Shown here piece by piece: positions 60,365-64,000 of a stretch of DNA of 64,000 bases. The position numbers and the translations under genes were made by a program. The stretch's first letter is position 1, and every line of letters begins with the position of its first letter. The notes beneath the pieces are model-generated. The model was given only the letters and a program-made list of their open reading frames with translations, ran no database searches and was not told the origin of the DNA. The stretch comes from Bacillota bacterium (GTDB taxonomy: Bacteria > Bacillota > Clostridia > Lachnospirales > Lachnospiraceae): contig JAEYFP010000013.1 of NCBI GenBank assembly GCA_023402845.1, positions 1 to 64,000 of the forward strand, given 5' to 3'.

Positions 60365-62776
60365 CTACCTGCAAACAATATTAATGATCCTTCCCGGAAC
60401 ATAAATTTCCTTTACGATCGTACCCGCAAGCTTATTGCCAAGTGCTGCTTTTCCGGCGGCAATCGCCGTTTCCTGATCGGCTTCCACAGCGATCTTTACA
60501 ACGACCTTCGTCTTTCCGTTAATCTGTACGGCAACCTCCTTTTCCGTATCCTTCATCGCCTCTGCATCAGCCTTCGGCCATTCCTGTGCAAATACGGACT
60601 GCGTATGTCCCAAACGGCTCCAAAGCTCTTCACTGATATGCGGAGCAAACGGAGAAAGCAAAAGAACAATCGTCTCAAGAGTTCCTTTATCAATACCGTC
60701 TGTTTTTGCCAGTTCAATAAACTTATTATTGTATTCCATAAAACCGGATACAACCGTATTTAAACTGAAATTATCAAGACGGTTTGTAATATCATGAATC
60801 ATCTTATTCCGGTATTTCAACATTTCGCCATTCGCCAGAACATTCTTTTCGCAATTATCCAAAACAAGATTCCAAAGTCTTGTCAGGAAACGGTAAACGC
60901 CGTCGATGCCTCTGTCATCCCATTCGGAATCCAGCTCCGGAGGGCCGACGAACAGTTCGTAAAGTCTTAGGGAATCACAACCGTAATCACGCACGAGATC
61001 GTCCGGCGATACGACATTGCCCTTGGACTTGCTCATCTTGATGCCGTTCTTTCCGGTAATCATACCCTGATTAAACAGTTTTGTAAACGGTTCGTCAAAA
61101 TCAACGACTCCGATGTCATTTAAAAATTTCGTATAAAATCTTGAATACAGCAAATGCAGCACTGCATGCTCGACGCCGCCGATATACATATCCACAGGAA
61201 GCATTGCATCCGCCTTTTCACGGTTGACAAGTTCTTCCTTGTTGTGGCTGTCTATATATCTTAAAAAATACCAGGAGGAGCCTGCCCACTGAGGCATTGT
61301 ATTTGTCTCTCTTTTTGCGGGCTTTCCGCATACCGGACATGTTGTAGTTACCCAATCCGTAATATCGGCAAGCGGAGACTCACCCGTGCCCGTCGGCTGA
61401 TAAGACTCCACTTCGGGAAGGAGCAGCGGAAGCTCCTCCTCAGGCACCGGTACGCAGCCGCAGTCCGGACAATGAATGATCGGAATCGGCTCCCCCCAGT
61501 AACGCTGCCTTGAGAAAACCCAGTCACGCAGCTTATAGTTGACCGTTTTTTTACCGAATCCCTGCTGTTCAATTATGAGAGGCGCTTCTTTTTTAAGAAC
61601 GCCCGATTCCATCCCGTTCCAGTCTCCGGAATTGATCATCGTTCCGGCAGCCTCCGTGTAGGCTTCCGTCATGTGCTCGATTTCCCTGCCGTCCTTTGCA
61701 ATGACCTGAACGATCGGAATATCAAATTTTTTCGCAAAATCAAAATCTCTGTCGTCATGTGCCGGTACGCACATAATTGCGCCCGTTCCATAATCCGCAA
61801 GCACATAGTCGGACAGCCAGATCGGAATCTTTTTGTTGTTCAGCGGATTAATCGCATAAGAACCCGTGAATACACCGGTCTTTTCCTTATCCTGCAATCT
61901 GTCCACATTTGATTTCATTGAAGCATCGTAAATATATTTTTCGACCGCCCCCCGCGTAGCATCATTGGCGAGTCTTGCCGCCAATGCATGCTCCGGTGCA
62001 AGCACCATAAATGTCGCGCCGTACAGCGTATCAGGTCTTGTCGTATAGACAGTAATAACTTCATCAAAGCCGTCCACCCGAAAATCAACCTCTGCGCCAT
62101 AAGATTTCCCGATCCAGTCTGTCTGCATCTTTTTGACCTTTTCCGGCCAATCCAGTTTATCCAGATCTTTTAAAAGTCTGTCCGCATAGCTTGTAATCTT
62201 TAACATCCACTGCTTTAAGTTCTTTTTTGTCACTTCGGTTCCGCAGCGCTCACATTTTCCGTCGACAACCTCTTCGTTTGCAAGCCCGGTCTTACAGGAG
62301 GGGCACCAATTGATAGGCATTTCCTTTTCATAAGCAAGGCCGGCTTTGAACATCTTAACAAAAATCCACTGTGTCCATTTATAAAAGTCAGGATCGGTCG
62401 TGTTGACTTCCATATCCCAATCATACAACGCCGCAATCTGGTTGATCTGCTTCTTTATATTGGCCACATTCTCCGCCGTGGATTTCGCAGGATGCACCCC
62501 CATCTTAATCGCATAGTTTTCGGCGGGAAGCCCAAACGCATCCCAACCCATCGGATGAATAATATAATATCCGTTAAGCAGCTTATATCTGCTCCATACG
62601 TCGGAAATCACATAGCCTCTCCAATGACCGACATGCAGTCCGTTGCCCGACGGATACGGAAACATATCAAGGCAATAATATTTCGGCCGCGTTCCGTCAT
62701 TCACATTGACGGGCGCCTTCTCCCATTCCTTTGTCCATTTCTGTTCCACTTCTCTGTGGTTATAAGGTACTGCCAT
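60365..62776 (-). CDS. leuS: Leucyl-tRNA synthetase
   Basis: This roughly 803-residue class Ia synthetase charges tRNA-Leu. The HIGH-type motif is HVGH in YPSGNGLHVGHWRGY and KMSKS occurs in GIKMSKSKGNV. An editing domain (about 230-420) and zinc-site cysteines (CPSCKTGLANEEV; CERCGTE) are present. The ATG at 62776 has GGAGG eight bases upstream; the ATG 18 bases earlier is inside the ribosome site region. It has its own promoter and a structured leader with a terminator-like hairpin. Confidence 0.97.
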   Translation of the reverse strand: MAVPYNHREVEQKWTKEWEKAPVNVNDGTRPKYYCLDMFPYPSGNGLHVGHWRGYVISDVWSRYKLLNGYYIIHPMGWDAFGLPAENYAIKMGVHPAKSTAENVANIKKQINQIAALYDWDMEVNTTDPDFYKWTQWIFVKMFKAGLAYEKEMPINWCPSCKTGLANEEVVDGKCERCGTEVTKKNLKQWMLKITSYADRLLKDLDKLDWPEKVKKMQTDWIGKSYGAEVDFRVDGFDEVITVYTTRPDTLYGATFMVLAPEHALAARLANDATRGAVEKYIYDASMKSNVDRLQDKEKTGVFTGSYAINPLNNKKIPIWLSDYVLADYGTGAIMCVPAHDDRDFDFAKKFDIPIVQVIAKDGREIEHMTEAYTEAAGTMINSGDWNGMESGVLKKEAPLIIEQQGFGKKTVNYKLRDWVFSRQRYWGEPIPIIHCPDCGCVPVPEEELPLLLPEVESYQPTGTGESPLADITDWVTTTCPVCGKPAKRETNTMPQWAGSSWYFLRYIDSHNKEELVNREKADAMLPVDMYIGGVEHAVLHLLYSRFYTKFLNDIGVVDFDEPFTKLFNQGMITGKNGIKMSKSKGNVVSPDDLVRDYGCDSLRLYELFVGPPELDSEWDDRGIDGVYRFLTRLWNLVLDNCEKNVLANGEMLKYRNKMIHDITNRLDNFSLNTVVSGFMEYNNKFIELAKTDGIDKGTLETIVLLLSPFAPHISEELWSRLGHTQSVFAQEWPKADAEAMKDTEKEVAVQINGKTKVVVKIAVEADQETAIAAGKAALGNKLAGTIVKEIYVPGRIINIVCR

Positions 62777-62832
62777 TTTGCATTCCTCCATCATTTATCA
62801 ATACTTTATTTCTCGTGTGTGAGCGTACATTG

Positions 62833-62898
62833 TATAAAAACAGCCCTGCCGCCTGTTTAGGGACGAAAGGGCAGTAATTTTCACCGTCGCGGCTGTTT
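62833..62898 (-). ncRNA. leuS leader with terminator-like hairpin
   Basis: Within the predicted leuS leader, AAACAGCC (62838-62845) pairs perfectly with GGCTGTTT (62891-62898); a nested CTGCC-GGCAG stem lies inside. On the minus strand the structure ends in GGCTGTTTTT, like an intrinsic terminator. A GCCGC segment could pair instead with GCGGC, giving a competing fold. The T-box consensus (GGTGGNACCGCG) was not found and the leader is short. It may also act as the terminator of the upstream xylB. Confidence 0.55.
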
Positions 62899-62928
62899 GA
62901 AATATACAATTCACCATACGACGTTTTT

Positions 62929-62957
62929 ATTTTAACTATGTTCCGGTTCACTGTCAA
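62929..62957 (-). promoter_or_regulatory. Sigma-A promoter of leuS
   Basis: Minus-strand TTGACA (62952-62957), a 17-base spacer and TAAAAT (62929-62934). A start near 62922 leaves a leader of about 145 bases. Confidence 0.8.
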
Positions 62958-62994
62958 GGCATTTCCATGACTGATTTGAATTTTAAACAGAAAC

Positions 62995-64000
62995 TCAGAA
63001 CATTTCAAATATCGGTTGAAGCGCAAAATAACTGCTGTCAAAAATCTCTTTCAACTTTTCATAGGTCTTTTCATTCTTGTTATTTGGGATATATTCCTTT
63101 TGCAGCTTTAAAAACCGTTCAATTTCATCGAAGCTGTCATAGACTCCCGCACCGACACCTGCTATCATCGCAGCCGCTATCGAAGTAGCCTCCTCCACAT
63201 GGTCCGGAGTATGAAGTCTCGCAGAAAAAATATCCGACAATATCTGACATACCACATCCCCTTTCGCGGCGCCTCCGGTCAAAATCATTGAATCGACAGT
63301 AAGATATTTCCGGTATGCCTGCAAAATCAGCTCCAGATTATAGCCGACACCCTCAAGCACCGCGCGTACGTAGTCTTCTGCTCTGTGATGCATTCTGATT
63401 CCCAAAAATGCGCCGCTCGTTTTGGAATTCCAGCGCGGACTTCTCTCACCAAGCAGATACGGCAGGAAAACAAGCTCTTTCGCGCCTGCCGGAGACTGTT
63501 CGATCATCCGATTTAATTCCTCATAAGATTTGTCCGCTCCGAGCACTGTTCTGATATAAGAATAAGAACTGCCGGCTGCCTGCATCGCCCCACATGGCAT
63601 ATAACAGCCCGGAATCACATGTGCAAAGCAAAAAAACACTTTTTCTTCATCGAGAAACTTTTTTTTCGTCGTACCGCCGATCCATGCCGATGTTCCGAAC
63701 GTTGTAAATAATTGATTTTCATGAATACAGCCCGCGCCCAATGCGGCACACGGCCCATCTCCTCCACCGCAGACGACCGGCGTCCCCTCACACAGTCCGG
63801 TCGCGGCAGCTGCCTCCTTTGTTACAGTGCCGATGACATCGGTAGACGCATGCAGCTGCGGAAGCTTTTGTGCGGAAATACCTGCCGCCCGTAAAATTTC
63901 CTCCGACCAGTCCAGCGCCTCCAGGTCAAATGCATTTGTTCCTGATGCATCCGAATAATCCGTCGCAAATATTCCGGTCAGACGAAAAAGAATATAATCC
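62995..64000 (-). CDS. xylB: Xylulokinase-like FGGY kinase (truncated by the window)
   Basis: The minus-strand frame is open to the right edge, so the N-terminal part is outside the window; about 335 residues are visible. They include YILFRLTGIFATDYSDASG, the ATP-domain glycines VVCGGGDGPCAALGAG and FGTSAWIGG, and the late signature MILTGGAAKGDVVCQILSDI. These match FGGY sugar kinases of the xylulokinase group, which phosphorylate D-xylulose. Related kinases for other sugars cannot be excluded without the N-terminal half. The gene ends 38 bases before the leuS -35. Confidence 0.88.
   Translation of the reverse strand, partial: DYILFRLTGIFATDYSDASGTNAFDLEALDWSEEILRAAGISAQKLPQLHASTDVIGTVTKEAAAATGLCEGTPVVCGGGDGPCAALGAGCIHENQLFTTFGTSAWIGGTTKKKFLDEEKVFFCFAHVIPGCYMPCGAMQAAGSSYSYIRTVLGADKSYEELNRMIEQSPAGAKELVFLPYLLGERSPRWNSKTSGAFLGIRMHHRAEDYVRAVLEGVGYNLELILQAYRKYLTVDSMILTGGAAKGDVVCQILSDIFSARLHTPDHVEEATSIAAAMIAGVGAGVYDSFDEIERFLKLQKEYIPNNKNEKTYEKLKEIFDSSYFALQPIFEMF

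Noticed and set aside
62833..62957. Classical T-box riboswitch upstream of leuS
   Set aside because: The GGTGGNACCGCG antiterminator motif was not found and the leader is too short, so only a terminator-like leader is claimed.

Overview
The window is a gene-dense, low- to moderate-GC chromosomal segment of a Gram-positive anaerobe, most likely a Lachnospiraceae-type Clostridium (Bacillota). The grounds are strong Shine-Dalgarno sites and sigma-A promoters, ribosomal protein L27 with a cleavable N-terminal extension beside its Prp protease gene, the LexA/YneA-like SOS pair, Rex, a Re-type citrate synthase candidate, a GGGtGRT protein, BspA-like leucine-rich surface proteins with a class B sortase, and a Cys-rich protein with a possible sporulation promoter. 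The assignment comes from gene content only; no rRNA is present. Most genes lie on the minus strand. I see no prophage, insertion sequence, integrase or CRISPR array.

Layout. (1) 1-2600: a LytTR two-component system, a gene that begins at the left edge, and a decayed AraC-type regulator. (2) 2626-4001: a divergent SOS module, a YneA-like division inhibitor and lexA, separated by five LexA-type boxes. (3) 4142-8590: the conserved rplU-prp-rpmA-obgE-yhbY-nadD-yqeK-rsfS operon. (4) 8600-15860: branched-chain amino acid and methionine genes in two units, ilvN-ilvC and metH-(membrane protein)-ilvB-ilvN2, giving two acetolactate synthase small subunits. (5) 15890-31600: an M13 peptidase lipoprotein, a FabK/NMO-like flavoprotein, the GGGtGRT and NifU-like pair, a diguanylate cyclase, topB, a polar amino acid ABC importer, a degenerate DUF234-type ATPase and an EAL phosphodiesterase. 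(6) 31700-36140: argH-asd divergent from a two-gene ABC importer that lacks a binding protein, then tRNA-Thr(CGU). (7) 36141-48670: tepA, a GT-C-like membrane protein, metY, yebC, an orphan mazF, alr, nnr, a coiled-coil protein, rex, icd and the citrate synthase candidate. (8) 48750-58067: a cell-surface operon of a receiver-like protein, a class B sortase and two BspA-like proteins, one ending in a TPQTG sorting signal. (9) 58291-64000: a Cys-rich small protein, two uncharacterised proteins, mgtC, leuS with a terminator-like leader, and a truncated xylulokinase.

The genes are mainly core biosynthesis (Ile/Val/Leu, Met, Arg, Asp family, 2-oxoglutarate through citrate and isocitrate), ribosome assembly and signalling. 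The least explained parts are the sortase/BspA/receiver operon, the Cys-rich and Met-rich genes beside it, the GGGtGRT pair, and the leuS leader. No obviously new defence or mobile system is visible.
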